Origin: Pseudomonas segetis | GTDB lineage: Bacteria; Pseudomonadota; Gammaproteobacteria; Pseudomonadales; Pseudomonadaceae | NCBI RefSeq assembly: GCF_900188155.1 | Contig: NZ_FZOG01000002.1 | Location: forward strand, 511,845-575,844 | DNA length: 64,000 nt | Direction: 5' to 3' | The notes under the pieces: generated by a model | Seen by the model: only the letters and a program-made list of their open reading frames with translations | The model's database searches: none | What the model was told of the DNA's origin: nothing | Made by a program: the position numbers and the translations under genes | Part shown: in pieces, positions 7,968 through 16,305 of the stretch | Layout: each line of letters begins with the position of its first letter | Numbering within the stretch: position 1 is the first letter of the stretch

Positions 7968-8390
7968 TCATTGACAATCACTGGCTATCTGTTTGCGCAA
8001 TTGTGCGCGCGCCTTATCCAGTTGCTCATCACTGTAGTACGTTCGCTCGCCATTAGCCTCAACCCGGTAATAACGACGACCTTCCGGCATTTGCGCCAGG
8101 TTATTGCGTAACGCCTGGCATTTCGCAGCCCGCTCATTGCGCCGTTGGGCAGAAGCCGCGTTTGCCTCGGCCTGTTCCTGGCGGCGCGCATCATAAAATC
8201 GCTCAGAGCGCTGCTCACTGTTGCGGGTGGCCTGGTCACGCTCGATGACCTGCGGCTTGACCTCGACAACCTCGGCGCCCTGCCCGACTGGCCTCTGGTC
8301 AAAATGCACCTGGCCATTAGCGTCGGTCCATCGATAAATCTCTGCAGTTGCCAATCCCGGCAACAGCAACAGCCATACAAACAACCGCAT
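7968..8390 (-). CDS. DUF4124 domain-containing exported protein
   Basis: A 140-aa protein with a signal peptide (cleavage likely after LPGLATA) followed by the DUF4124 signature EIYRWTDANGQVHFDQRP at about residues 17-34. A charged helical middle (RRQEQAEANAASAQRR) follows, and a C-terminal segment that includes GRRYYRVEANGERTYYS. DUF4124 proteins are small periplasmic proteins of unknown role. The start at 8390 has GAGG six bases upstream; the longer frame to 8450 would destroy the signal peptide. It follows the lipoprotein gene at a 59-bp gap and is probably cotranscribed with it. Confidence 0.85.
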   Translation of the reverse strand: MRLFVWLLLLPGLATAEIYRWTDANGQVHFDQRPVGQGAEVVEVKPQVIERDQATRNSEQRSERFYDARRQEQAEANAASAQRRNERAAKCQALRNNLAQMPEGRRYYRVEANGERTYYSDEQLDKARAQLRKQIASDCQ

Positions 8391-8449
8391 ACATTCCTCA
8401 CCGCAGCAAATTGAGAACCTTGCCAACCGAGCGCATGCGGCTCCCTTCA

Positions 8450-8824
8450 CTAGAGCGAAGTACCAGTTGTTTTCAGCCTGGCCGGCGTGACTTTATGCCC
8501 CAGCTCACTCAGCGTTTGCAACCGGGCTTGCGCACGATATGCATACTCGCTAGCCGGATAGCGACTGATTATGAATTGATAGGTCTGCGCGGCATCGACA
8601 AACAGGTTCTGACGCTCGAGACACTGCCCACGCAGCAATGAGATCTCCGGCTGTATATAGCGCCTGGAACGGCTATACCGCTCCGCCTGGGACAATTCCA
8701 GCATCACCGCCTCACAATTGCCTTTGTCATAGGCCTGATAGGCACTGTTCAGATGGCGATCAAGCGCCCAGCGCGTACAGCCCGACACGGCGATCAGCAG
8801 TGCGATCAACAATAGGGTTCGCAT
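8450..8824 (-). CDS. small TPR-like lipoprotein
   Basis: A 124-aa lipoprotein: hydrophobic signal ending in VSGC (Cys16), then a helical tetratricopeptide-like region (residues about 27-105, with repeated A-x-x-Y features such as LNSAYQAYDKGNCEAVMLEL and AAQTYQFIISRYP). TPR lipoproteins of this size often scaffold envelope complexes; no partner can be named. The ATG at 8824 is preceded by AAGGAGAG. It is the first gene of the minus-strand run continuing with the DUF4124 and PilZ genes, and is divergent from pykA. Confidence 0.75.
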   Translation of the reverse strand: MRTLLLIALLIAVSGCTRWALDRHLNSAYQAYDKGNCEAVMLELSQAERYSRSRRYIQPEISLLRGQCLERQNLFVDAAQTYQFIISRYPASEYAYRAQARLQTLSELGHKVTPARLKTTGTSL

Positions 8825-9185
8825 ATATTCTCTCCTTCAATGAAGAGGCTATCGGCACGCTCGCAAAAAGCTTCAGCACAAAGCGCTGACGAACATTAGC
8901 TGCAACCTAAAAGGCCTAAACTCTTATCGCGAGAACCCTTGCCTTGGCTGGAAATAGGCAAGGTAGCACTGGCGGTATTGGGTGCTACTAAGCCCGTCAT
9001 GGCGGGCAATAACATGCCCGGTTTGCATTCGTGTAACCAAGGCAATCTGTAAAAAGGTTAGCGCAGTAGTTTTTCCGTGGTTTCCAGGCCGCGACGGATT
9101 AAATAAGCCGGTAGTGCAGATGAACAATGACTACAGCCTTACAGCGTAGTAGCCTCCCAGCCAGCTTCAACTAAGGAGTCTGTGC
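8825..9185. promoter_or_regulatory. divergent promoter region with stacked inverted repeats upstream of pykA
   Basis: This 361-bp region separates two divergent genes. It carries CCTTGCCT/AGGCAAGG (8937-8944 and 8956-8963), GTAGCAC/GTGCTAC (8963-8969 and 8982-8988), and two hairpins that share one arm: GCCCG/CGGGC (8992-9007) or CGGGCA/TGCCCG (9003-9020). The shared arm means only one can form at a time. Actual promoters could not be placed with confidence. Confidence 0.45.
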
Positions 9186-10637
9186 ATGACCTTTCGTCGT
9201 ACCAAAATCGTTGCCACACTTGGCCCGTCCAGCAACTCGCCCGAGGTGCTTGAACAACTGATTCTCGCTGGCCTTGATGTCGCTCGCCTGAACTTTTCCC
9301 ACGGAACACCCGACGAGCATAAAGCACGGGCCAAACTGGTTCGTGACCTGGCAGCCAAGCATGGCCGCCACGTAGCACTACTCGGAGACTTGCAAGGCCC
9401 TAAGATTCGTATCGCTAAATTCACCAACAAGCGTATCGAGCTTGCGGTTGGCGACACCTTTACCTTCTCAACCAGCCACCCGCTGACAGAAGGTACGCAA
9501 CAAATCGTGGGAATCGACTACCCGGACCTGGTGAAAGACTGCGGCGTGGGTGACGAGTTGCTGCTCGACGACGGCCGCGTGGTCATGCGCGTTGAGTCCG
9601 CCACGGGTGATGCCCTGCATTGCTCGGTACTGATTGGCGGCCCGCTCTCGGACCACAAGGGTATCAACCGTCGCGGTGGCGGCCTGACCGCGCCAGCGCT
9701 GACCGAAAAAGACAAGGCAGACATCAAGCTCGCCGCAGAAATGGACCTGGACTACCTTGCAGTCTCGTTCCCGCGCGATGCCTCTGATATGGAATACGCA
9801 CGCCAACTGCGCGATGAGTCGGGCGGTACTGCCTGGCTGGTCGCCAAGATTGAACGTGCCGAAGCGGTTGCCGACGACGAAACCCTCGATGGCCTGATCC
9901 GCGCCAGCGATGCCGTGATGGTTGCCCGCGGCGACCTTGGCGTTGAAATTGGAGACGCTGAGCTGGTCGGCATTCAAAAGAAAATCATCCAGCATGCGCG
10001 AACGCACAACAAGGCTGTAATCACTGCCACGCAGATGATGGAGTCGATGATTCAAAACCCGATGCCAACTCGCGCCGAGGTTTCCGACGTTGCCAACGCC
10101 GTGCTCGACTACACCGACGCCGTCATGCTTTCGGCAGAAAGCGCCGCTGGCGCCTACCCGCTCGAAGCGGTACAGGCTATGGCCCGTATTTGTGCCGGTG
10201 CCGAGAAACACCCAACCAGCAAGACCTCAAAGCACCGCATGGGCGAGCGTTTCCAGCGCTGTGACGAGAGCATTGCACTGGCGGCGATGTACACCGCCAA
10301 CCACTTCCCGGGCGTTAAAGCGATTATTGCCCTGACCGAAAGCGGCTACACGCCACTGATCATGTCGCGGATTCGCTCCTCGGTGCCTATCTATGCATTC
10401 TCACCGCACCGTGGCACACAGGCACGCGCAGCCATGTTCCGCGGCGTTTACCCAGTGCCCTTCGACCCAGCTGAACTGCCCCCCGAGCAAGTCAGCCAGG
10501 CCGCGGTGGACGAACTGCTCAAGCGCGGCGTTGTTGAGCCAGGCGACTGGGTCATCCTGACCAAGGGCGACAGCTACCACACCATCGGTGGCACCAACGG
10601 CATGAAGATCCTGCATGTCGGCGAGGCGTTGATCTAA
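9186..10637 (+). CDS. pykA: pyruvate kinase II
   Basis: Catalyses the last glycolytic step, phosphoenolpyruvate plus ADP to pyruvate plus ATP, in the cytosol. The 483-aa protein shows the N-terminal RRTKIVATLGPSS substrate segment, KPVI-like metal and substrate residues within the TIM barrel, the MVARGDLGVEIG signature (about residues 246-257) and the ATQMMESM segment that follows it. The C-terminal allosteric domain is complete. The start ATG at 9186 follows AAGGAG. In Entner-Doudoroff organisms such as Pseudomonas this enzyme carries most lower-glycolytic flux. A terminator follows directly, so it is monocistronic. Confidence 0.96.
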   Translation: MTFRRTKIVATLGPSSNSPEVLEQLILAGLDVARLNFSHGTPDEHKARAKLVRDLAAKHGRHVALLGDLQGPKIRIAKFTNKRIELAVGDTFTFSTSHPLTEGTQQIVGIDYPDLVKDCGVGDELLLDDGRVVMRVESATGDALHCSVLIGGPLSDHKGINRRGGGLTAPALTEKDKADIKLAAEMDLDYLAVSFPRDASDMEYARQLRDESGGTAWLVAKIERAEAVADDETLDGLIRASDAVMVARGDLGVEIGDAELVGIQKKIIQHARTHNKAVITATQMMESMIQNPMPTRAEVSDVANAVLDYTDAVMLSAESAAGAYPLEAVQAMARICAGAEKHPTSKTSKHRMGERFQRCDESIALAAMYTANHFPGVKAIIALTESGYTPLIMSRIRSSVPIYAFSPHRGTQARAAMFRGVYPVPFDPAELPPEQVSQAAVDELLKRGVVEPGDWVILTKGDSYHTIGGTNGMKILHVGEALI

Positions 10638-10645
10638 GCCTCGGC

Positions 10646-10679
10646 AAAGCTCGCCCGGTGCATGCATCGGGCGAGCTTT
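10646..10679. terminator. bidirectional terminator after pykA
   Basis: AAAGCTCGCCCG pairs perfectly with CGGGCGAGCTTT around a 10-nt loop, between pykA and the convergent enoyl-CoA hydratase gene. Confidence 0.85.
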
Positions 10680-10739
10680 ACATTCTGGGCGTGATCCTGT
10701 GTTGCCGCGCCTGGTCACTCAAAGGTGCAACAGGTGCGC

Positions 10740-11510
10740 CTACAAATTAGAAAAGTCAGGCTTACGCCGCTGCATAAAGGCGGTCATGGCTTCGCGTGCT
10801 TCCGGCGAGTGCAGGCGCTGGCTGAACAACTCGCCTTCCTCAACAATCACCTTGCGCAATTGCTCGCGATTGGGCGCTCGCATCAATCGTTTACTGTCCG
10901 CCAGTGCCGTAGGCGGTAGCGAGCCAAAACGCTGGGCCATATCAAAGGCCTTGGCGGTTGTCGCCGCGCCATCATGTAGCGCTTGATTGGCAATGCCCCA
11001 GGCAGCCGCCTGCTCGCCGCTGAACGCGCTGCCCAACAGCAATAGCTCGGTAGCCTTTGCCTGACCGACCAACTGCGGCAGAATCATGCTGGAACCGTAC
11101 TCAGGACAAAGCCCCAGGCTCACGAATGGCATCTTCAGGGTTGCATCGCGGCTGGCATAAACCAGGTCACAATGCAGGAGCAGGGTCGTCCCGATACCCA
11201 CGGCTGGGCCACAAACAGCCGCGACTACAGGTTTGGTGAAGTCAAACAGGGCTTGCATAAACATGAACACTTCACTGTTCAGTCCATTCGGCGGAGCCTG
11301 TAGAAAGTCGGCAACGTCATTGCCGCTGGTGAAGCAGTCATGCCCGCCAGTGATCAATACACTGCGAACGCTGGCATCCTGATCGGCCCGGGTCAGCACC
11401 TCGGCCATGGTTTTGTACATCGCCCGGGTCAGCGCATTCTTTTTCTCCGGGCGATTCATACGCACAATCATCACCGCGCCTTCGCGCTCAGTCAGTATGT
11501 GCTCACTCAT
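10740..11510 (-). CDS. enoyl-CoA hydratase/isomerase family protein
   Basis: A crotonase-fold protein of 256 aa. It has the CoA/oxyanion-hole segments GGHDCFTSGNDVADF (about residues 50-64) and ACGPAVGIGTTLLLHCDLVYAS (about 100-121). Family members hydrate or isomerise enoyl-CoA thioesters in fatty-acid or amino-acid degradation. The residue that usually supplies Glu144 is occupied by sequence around FVSLGLCPEYGSS, where a single Glu is present, so isomerase-type chemistry is as likely as hydration. The start at 11510 follows AGGAG. It lies downstream of the ferredoxin reductase gene on the same strand with a 38-bp gap, so they are probably cotranscribed. Confidence 0.88.
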   Translation of the reverse strand: MSEHILTEREGAVMIVRMNRPEKKNALTRAMYKTMAEVLTRADQDASVRSVLITGGHDCFTSGNDVADFLQAPPNGLNSEVFMFMQALFDFTKPVVAAVCGPAVGIGTTLLLHCDLVYASRDATLKMPFVSLGLCPEYGSSMILPQLVGQAKATELLLLGSAFSGEQAAAWGIANQALHDGAATTAKAFDMAQRFGSLPPTALADSKRLMRAPNREQLRKVIVEEGELFSQRLHSPEAREAMTAFMQRRKPDFSNL

Positions 11511-11548
11511 GCGAACTCCTGGTAACAGCCCGCAAGCACATGAAAGGA

Positions 11549-12487
11549 CTAAGCGTGCGGCAAGAAAATATCTGAAAAGGTCTGGTTACGCGGCACGCCT
11601 GCCATATACAGGCTGCGCGCAAACAACTCGACGTTGTCGGGTTGACCGCAGATTAAGGCCAGTGTTTGCCGGGAAACAAGCCGCAGTTGCGCCAAAGCCG
11701 CGGGCAACTCAGCCGTGCTGACTTGCTGGATCTCCAGCTGAGAAGCCTTTGCCAGCAAAGCGTTCAAAGGCTCGCGCAGATACAGCCCCTGCGTATCATG
11801 GGCACTGTGAATAAGCCGAATCCTGCCTTGATGATTATGCGCCAGGGCATCGCGCAGCACGCCATAAAGAGGGGCCAGTCCAGTACCTGCGGCCAGTAGA
11901 AGCAAGGGGCGTTCCTGCCAATCCTGCTCGTAGTGCAAGGCGCCACCACTCACCACGCCGACATGCAAGTCTTCACCGACCTTGAACATGCGCGCCGCAT
12001 TGGAAAACGCCCCGCTACGCCGACAATCGATATGAAACTCCAGAAAAGGATCGACCCCGGGCAAGCTGGCAAATGAATATGGCCGCGCAATGCCATCGGC
12101 CGTCCACAGCAAGACATGCTGGCCGGCACGGTAAGCCACGGGCTGCTCGGGGATCAGGCGCAGCCGCAATACATCAGTGCTGAGCCAATCGCATGCTGAA
12201 ATGGTTGCACGCCTTGCCTGCTTATTCGGGTCATAAAGCTCAATGCTCAGGTCAGTGACAATCTGGCATTGGCAAGCCAGCCGCCAACCTTGGGCCCGAC
12301 TTTGGGCATCCAGCGCCTGCGGTTGGTTGTCATGCAGTTCGCCAGCCACACAACGCACGATGCAGGCATGGCAACTGCCTGCCCGACAGCTGTAGGGCAC
12401 CTTCAAGCCGTTATTGAGCAAGGTATCGAGCAGGTTTGCAGCCGGTGCAACGTCGAATACCTGCCCTGCCGCACGCAGCTCAGGCAT
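11549..12487 (-). CDS. 2Fe-2S ferredoxin-type oxidoreductase (FNR family)
   Basis: A 312-aa electron-transfer flavoprotein. The N-terminal plant-type [2Fe-2S] domain has CRAGSCHACIVRC (about residues 34-46) with the fourth Cys near residue 75 (ACQC). The FAD-binding domain with RPYSFAS (about 138-144) and an NAD-binding domain (LLLAAGTGLAPLYGVLRDA, 196-214) follow. This order resembles phenol-hydroxylase or CDP-4-keto-6-deoxyhexose reductase components. The physiological electron acceptor is not evident. It overlaps the upstream diguanylate cyclase gene by 8 bp and precedes the enoyl-CoA hydratase gene, so a three-gene operon is likely. Confidence 0.88.
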   Translation of the reverse strand: MPELRAAGQVFDVAPAANLLDTLLNNGLKVPYSCRAGSCHACIVRCVAGELHDNQPQALDAQSRAQGWRLACQCQIVTDLSIELYDPNKQARRATISACDWLSTDVLRLRLIPEQPVAYRAGQHVLLWTADGIARPYSFASLPGVDPFLEFHIDCRRSGAFSNAARMFKVGEDLHVGVVSGGALHYEQDWQERPLLLLAAGTGLAPLYGVLRDALAHNHQGRIRLIHSAHDTQGLYLREPLNALLAKASQLEIQQVSTAELPAALAQLRLVSRQTLALICGQPDNVELFARSLYMAGVPRNQTFSDIFLPHA

Positions 12488-13607
12488 CCGCGCTGGCCCA
12501 GGCTGCCGCGCAGCGGTTGCGGCCAGTACGCTTGGCCTGGTACAGCGCTTGATCGGCTCGGTGCAGCGCTTCGTCGAGGTCGTCGCCCATTTCCAACAAG
12601 GTCATTCCAATCGATAGACTGAGGTTGTCCACCTTTATACCTAAAGGCTCCGCCCGACTAAAGGCCTCGCGCAAGCGCTCGCAACAGGCGACGAAGTGGT
12701 CAGGCTCGGTGTCGGGCAAAAGCAGCACAAATTCTTCGCCGCCATAACGCGCAACTACATCGCCATCACGCAGGCAGGTTTGTGCCACGCTGGCGAATGT
12801 CTGCAGCACCCTATCGCCAGACGCGTGGCCATGGATATCGTTGATCCGCTTGAAATGATCCAGGTCAATCAGCGCCAGGCCATGCTTGTGCCCACGGCGC
12901 AGGCTGGATAATTCACGCGAGGCAATATTGAGGAAATGCCGACGATTGAACAGACCTGTGAGTTCATCGGTTGAGGCCAGGTCTTCAAGCTGGCGCATCA
13001 TCCCGCGCAAGGTGTCTTGGTGAGCCTGCAGCGCGAAGCGGCGTTGACGCATGCGCTGGCGCATACTGTGCACATAACTGGCGAACAGACTCAGCCAGGC
13101 CAGTGCCACGCTGAGCACACAAACCTCCAGTACCGCCAGTTCCGGCCGGGATAGCTTGAGATTGTAGGCCTCAACAATATTCAAACCGGCAAAGCCGATA
13201 AACGCCACTATGGCACAGCGCACGAACACCTTTGGCCTTAGTTGGAAAACCCCGAACATCAGGATCAGTACATACATGATCAGCATCGGGCCACGGGCGT
13301 CATCGAGCATTGACAGGCTCAGGGTCTGCAGGACCAAGCCAACCAGCACCTGCGGCTCGGTCAGGCTGGGGTCCTGGAACAGCAGGTTCCTACCCGAAAG
13401 AAACAGGCCCAGAAACACCAACTGGCTGATTACGACACCAGCGTTGAGCAATAGAAAATTGCTCAACGGTATCTCCAGGTGATTGTAGATAAAGGCGACA
13501 GTGCCCAGAGCCATCGCTAGAAAATAGGTAAAGACTGCCATACCAAAGCGCTTCAGCATGAGGCTTTGCAGGGTGCGGCTAGCAAGGGCTTGAGCACTTT
13601 TACTCAT
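12480..13607 (-). CDS. membrane-bound diguanylate cyclase (SadC-like, GGDEF)
   Basis: Makes cyclic-di-GMP from two GTP at the inner membrane. The 375-aa protein has about five or six N-terminal transmembrane helices (residues 20-185), a short basic linker, and a GGDEF domain with the active-site loop GGEEF at about 289-293. An RxxD allosteric inhibition site (RDGD, about 280-283) sits five residues before it, so product feedback should be intact. Its position beside fumarase and a ferredoxin reductase matches P. aeruginosa SadC (from memory), although SadC is longer. I use the ATG at 13607; one slightly upstream (13616) is also possible. It is divergent from fumarase. Confidence 0.88.
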   Translation of the reverse strand: MSKSAQALASRTLQSLMLKRFGMAVFTYFLAMALGTVAFIYNHLEIPLSNFLLLNAGVVISQLVFLGLFLSGRNLLFQDPSLTEPQVLVGLVLQTLSLSMLDDARGPMLIMYVLILMFGVFQLRPKVFVRCAIVAFIGFAGLNIVEAYNLKLSRPELAVLEVCVLSVALAWLSLFASYVHSMRQRMRQRRFALQAHQDTLRGMMRQLEDLASTDELTGLFNRRHFLNIASRELSSLRRGHKHGLALIDLDHFKRINDIHGHASGDRVLQTFASVAQTCLRDGDVVARYGGEEFVLLLPDTEPDHFVACCERLREAFSRAEPLGIKVDNLSLSIGMTLLEMGDDLDEALHRADQALYQAKRTGRNRCAAAWASADA

Positions 13608-13817
13608 GGACTCCATCCCATAAAGGCATCTTGCCACTACTGTACCTTTAACTCTGTCAACTAACTAGCCGCGGATGTACAGAATCTAAACCGCATCAGG
13701 CGGGTGCCCGCCAGCCTGGCTGCGCGCTATACTACGCGCCCTTTTTTACCGTACGCACACCGGATAGCCCTATCGGTGCACCCATCAAGTTCCTGCCCAA
13801 ATAAAGGAGCGCCAAGC

Positions 13818-15341
13818 ATGACCGTGATCAAGCAAGACGATCTGATCCAGAGCGTTGCAGACGCCCTGCAGTTCATCTCCTACTACCATCCCGTTGACTT
13901 CATTCAGGCGATGCACGAAGCCTACCTGCGTGAAGAGTCGCCGGCTGCACGCGACTCCATGGCCCAGATCCTGATCAACTCGCGCATGTGCGCGACGGGG
14001 CATCGCCCGATCTGCCAGGACACCGGCATCGTCACTGTCTTTATCCGCGTGGGTATGGATGTTCGCTGGGATGGTGCGACCATGGGCGTTGACGACATGA
14101 TCAACGAAGGTGTGCGCCGCGCCTATAACTTGCCTGAAAACGTGTTGCGCGCCTCAATCCTGGCGGACCCGGCAGGCGCTCGCAAGAACACCAAGGACAA
14201 CACGCCAGCGGTTATCCACTTCTCCATCGTGCCTGGCGACAAGGTAGAAGTTGACGTCGCAGCCAAAGGCGGCGGCTCCGAGAACAAGTCGAAGATGGCC
14301 ATGCTCAACCCGTCCGACTCAATCGTCGACTGGGTCCTCAAGACCGTACCGACCATGGGTGCGGGCTGGTGCCCACCAGGTATGCTTGGCATTGGCATTG
14401 GCGGCACGGCTGAAAAAGCGGCAGTGATGGCCAAGGAAGTGTTGATGGAGTCGATCGACATTCACGAGCTCAAGGCCCGCGGCCCGCAGAACCGCCTTGA
14501 AGAATTGCGCCTTGAGCTGTTTGAAAAGGTCAATCAGCTGGGTATCGGTGCCCAGGGCCTTGGTGGCCTGACCACAGTGCTCGACGTCAAGATCATGGAC
14601 TACCCGACCCATGCCGCCTCGCTGCCGGTGTGCATGATTCCCAACTGCGCGGCCACGCGTCACGCTCACTTCGTACTCGACGGTTCCGGCCCTGCTGAGC
14701 TTGAAGCTCCATCGCTGGACGCCTACCCGGAAATCGTCTGGGAAGCCGGTCCATCGGCGCGCCGGGTCAATCTCGACACCCTGACCCCGGAAGACGTACA
14801 AAGCTGGAAGCCAGGCGAAACAGTCTTGCTCAACGGCAAGATGCTGACCGGTCGCGATGCCGCGCACAAGCGCATGGTTGAAATGCTTAACCGTGGTGAA
14901 GAACTGCCCGTCGACCTCAAAGGTCGCTTCATCTACTACGTGGGCCCGGTTGATCCCGTGGGTGACGAAGTCGTAGGTCCGGCAGGCCCGACCACTGCGA
15001 CGCGGATGGACAAGTTCACCCGCCAGATCCTCGAAAGCACAGGCTTGCTGGGCATGATCGGTAAATCCGAACGCGGCCCAATCGCCATCGAAGCGATCAA
15101 GGACAACAAAGCGGTGTACCTCATGGCTGTCGGCGGCGCAGCCTACCTGGTGTCGCAGGCGATCAAAAAGTCCAAAGTGCTGGCATTCGCCGAACTGGGC
15201 ATGGAGGCGATCTACGAGTTCGAGGTCAAGGACATGCCGGTTACTGTCGCAGTCGACACCCAGGGCGAGTCCGTGCACATCACAGGCCCGGCGATCTGGA
15301 ACAAGAAGATTACCGAAAGCCTGGCGGTAGAAGTCAAGTAA
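13818..15341 (+). CDS. class I fumarate hydratase ([4Fe-4S], FumA/FumB type)
   Basis: Interconverts fumarate and L-malate in the TCA cycle using an oxygen-sensitive [4Fe-4S] cluster. The 507-aa protein carries the N-terminal Fe-S hydratase alpha region with ICQDTG (about residues 68-73), a second ligand Cys in the MIPNCAATRH segment (about 275-284) and the C-terminal beta region with PAGPTTATRM, which is the two-domain single-chain class I form. The ATG at 13818 follows AAAGGAG; the frame extends 38 codons upstream without another ribosome-binding site. A terminator at 15383-15413 ends a monocistronic unit. No class II fumarase is visible in this window. Confidence 0.95.
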   Translation: MTVIKQDDLIQSVADALQFISYYHPVDFIQAMHEAYLREESPAARDSMAQILINSRMCATGHRPICQDTGIVTVFIRVGMDVRWDGATMGVDDMINEGVRRAYNLPENVLRASILADPAGARKNTKDNTPAVIHFSIVPGDKVEVDVAAKGGGSENKSKMAMLNPSDSIVDWVLKTVPTMGAGWCPPGMLGIGIGGTAEKAAVMAKEVLMESIDIHELKARGPQNRLEELRLELFEKVNQLGIGAQGLGGLTTVLDVKIMDYPTHAASLPVCMIPNCAATRHAHFVLDGSGPAELEAPSLDAYPEIVWEAGPSARRVNLDTLTPEDVQSWKPGETVLLNGKMLTGRDAAHKRMVEMLNRGEELPVDLKGRFIYYVGPVDPVGDEVVGPAGPTTATRMDKFTRQILESTGLLGMIGKSERGPIAIEAIKDNKAVYLMAVGGAAYLVSQAIKKSKVLAFAELGMEAIYEFEVKDMPVTVAVDTQGESVHITGPAIWNKKITESLAVEVK

Positions 15342-15382
15342 AGGCAGGTTCCGCGAGCTGAATGCGCGCGGCTTGCAAAACA

Positions 15383-15413
15383 CAAAACGCCCCGACTGGT
15401 TCGGGGCGTTTTG
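15383..15413. terminator. rho-independent terminator after fumarase
   Basis: CAAAACGCCCCGA pairs perfectly with TCGGGGCGTTTTG around a 5-nt loop. Confidence 0.9.
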
Positions 15414-15549
15414 CATTGTGCTGCCTGGATCCAAAGCGGCAAAGGATTAAGCCAGTAATACATTGATACATACCAGGCAAGCCAAGTGAATAGGCCGTTT
15501 AACTTGGTTCCATGCCCCTCGTCGGCGATTGATCCAGCCCGGCGTGTAA

Positions 15550-15576
15550 CTTAATAATCCGTTAAGACTCTTTAAG
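15550..15576 (+). promoter_or_regulatory. candidate OmpR-family (PmrA/QseB-type) binding site, three TTAA repeats
   Basis: CTTAAT at 15550, GTTAAG at 15561 and TTTAAG at 15571 form three direct repeats with 5-nt and 4-nt gaps (10-11 bp period), 40-66 bp before the first gene of a seven-gene unit. The known PmrA/QseB box is a pair of YTTAAK elements separated by five bases. Because an OmpR-type regulator is encoded in the same unit, autoregulation is a reasonable inference. Confidence 0.5.
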
Positions 15577-15615
15577 CACGATGCACATCAAGCCCCCCGC
15601 GTTGAGAGTACTACC

Positions 15616-16305
15616 ATGGATTTACCCTGGACCGACCAAGATCAGGTAATCGCCAAGATCGGCCGTGATAAGCCACTCAACTTGATTATCGCCCACCCAG
15701 GCAGTGCTCATCGCCTGCAGGTCGAGGCGTTTATCCGGCACCGGTTTGCTCAACAATACGCAGCCAATGTGCATCACTTCATGCCCTGTCTATTCGGACT
15801 CGAAAGTGAAAACGGGGAGCTTCTGGGTGCTGTCGGACTGCGCAGCGCCGCGCAGGGCCCTTTATTCCTTGAGCGCTACCTGGGGCAACAAACCGAGATC
15901 GTCATTGCACAATCCATTGGCACACTTGCGCCAACCCGCGAGCAACTGGTCGAAGTCGGTAATCTAGCCGCGAATAGCGCCGGTGCAGCGCGCCTGCTGA
16001 TTGTTGCCATTACCGACTTGTTGGTAGCCATGGGGTTTCGCTGGGTAACATTTACCAGCACGCCTGCCCTGCTCAACAGCTTCCAACGCCTGGGGCTGAC
16101 CCCGCTGGCATTAGGCCCTGCTGACCCCAAATGCATGGGCGATGAGTTAGTCGACTGGGGCAGCTACTACGAAAGTAATCCGCAGGTGATGGCTGGCGAT
16201 ATCTTCAATGGCCACCAGCGCTTGATGCAACTCGGTGCCTATCCACGCCTTGGTCACAAAGCACTCTACGCACTTGAGGAAATGCCTAATGTGGCCTGTA
16301 GCTGA
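15616..16305 (+). CDS. thermostable hemolysin family (GNAT-like) protein
   Basis: This 229-aa protein resembles the Vibrio delta-thermostable-hemolysin family (Pfam T_hemolysin). Despite the name, that family is related to GNAT and acyl-homoserine-lactone-synthase folds rather than to pore formers. Seen here are the N-terminal strand segment with RLQVEAFIRHRFAQQYAA, a central LFGLESENGELLGAVGLRSA block resembling a GNAT core, and a C-terminal region with GFRWVTFTSTPALLNSFQRLGL. There is no signal peptide, so it probably acts in the cytoplasm. It heads the seven-gene unit and overlaps the next gene by 17 bp. Assigning acyltransfer chemistry is inference. Confidence 0.7.
   Translation: MDLPWTDQDQVIAKIGRDKPLNLIIAHPGSAHRLQVEAFIRHRFAQQYAANVHHFMPCLFGLESENGELLGAVGLRSAAQGPLFLERYLGQQTEIVIAQSIGTLAPTREQLVEVGNLAANSAGAARLLIVAITDLLVAMGFRWVTFTSTPALLNSFQRLGLTPLALGPADPKCMGDELVDWGSYYESNPQVMAGDIFNGHQRLMQLGAYPRLGHKALYALEEMPNVACS

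Noticed and set aside
14319..15434. 371-codon open frame opposite fumarase
   Set aside because: Shadow of the class I fumarase frame, with no independent support; it also runs through the fumarase terminator.
15616..16305. True pore-forming hemolysin toxin
   Set aside because: The family name is historical; there is no signal peptide or toxin-like amphipathic region, and the operon context is enzymatic.
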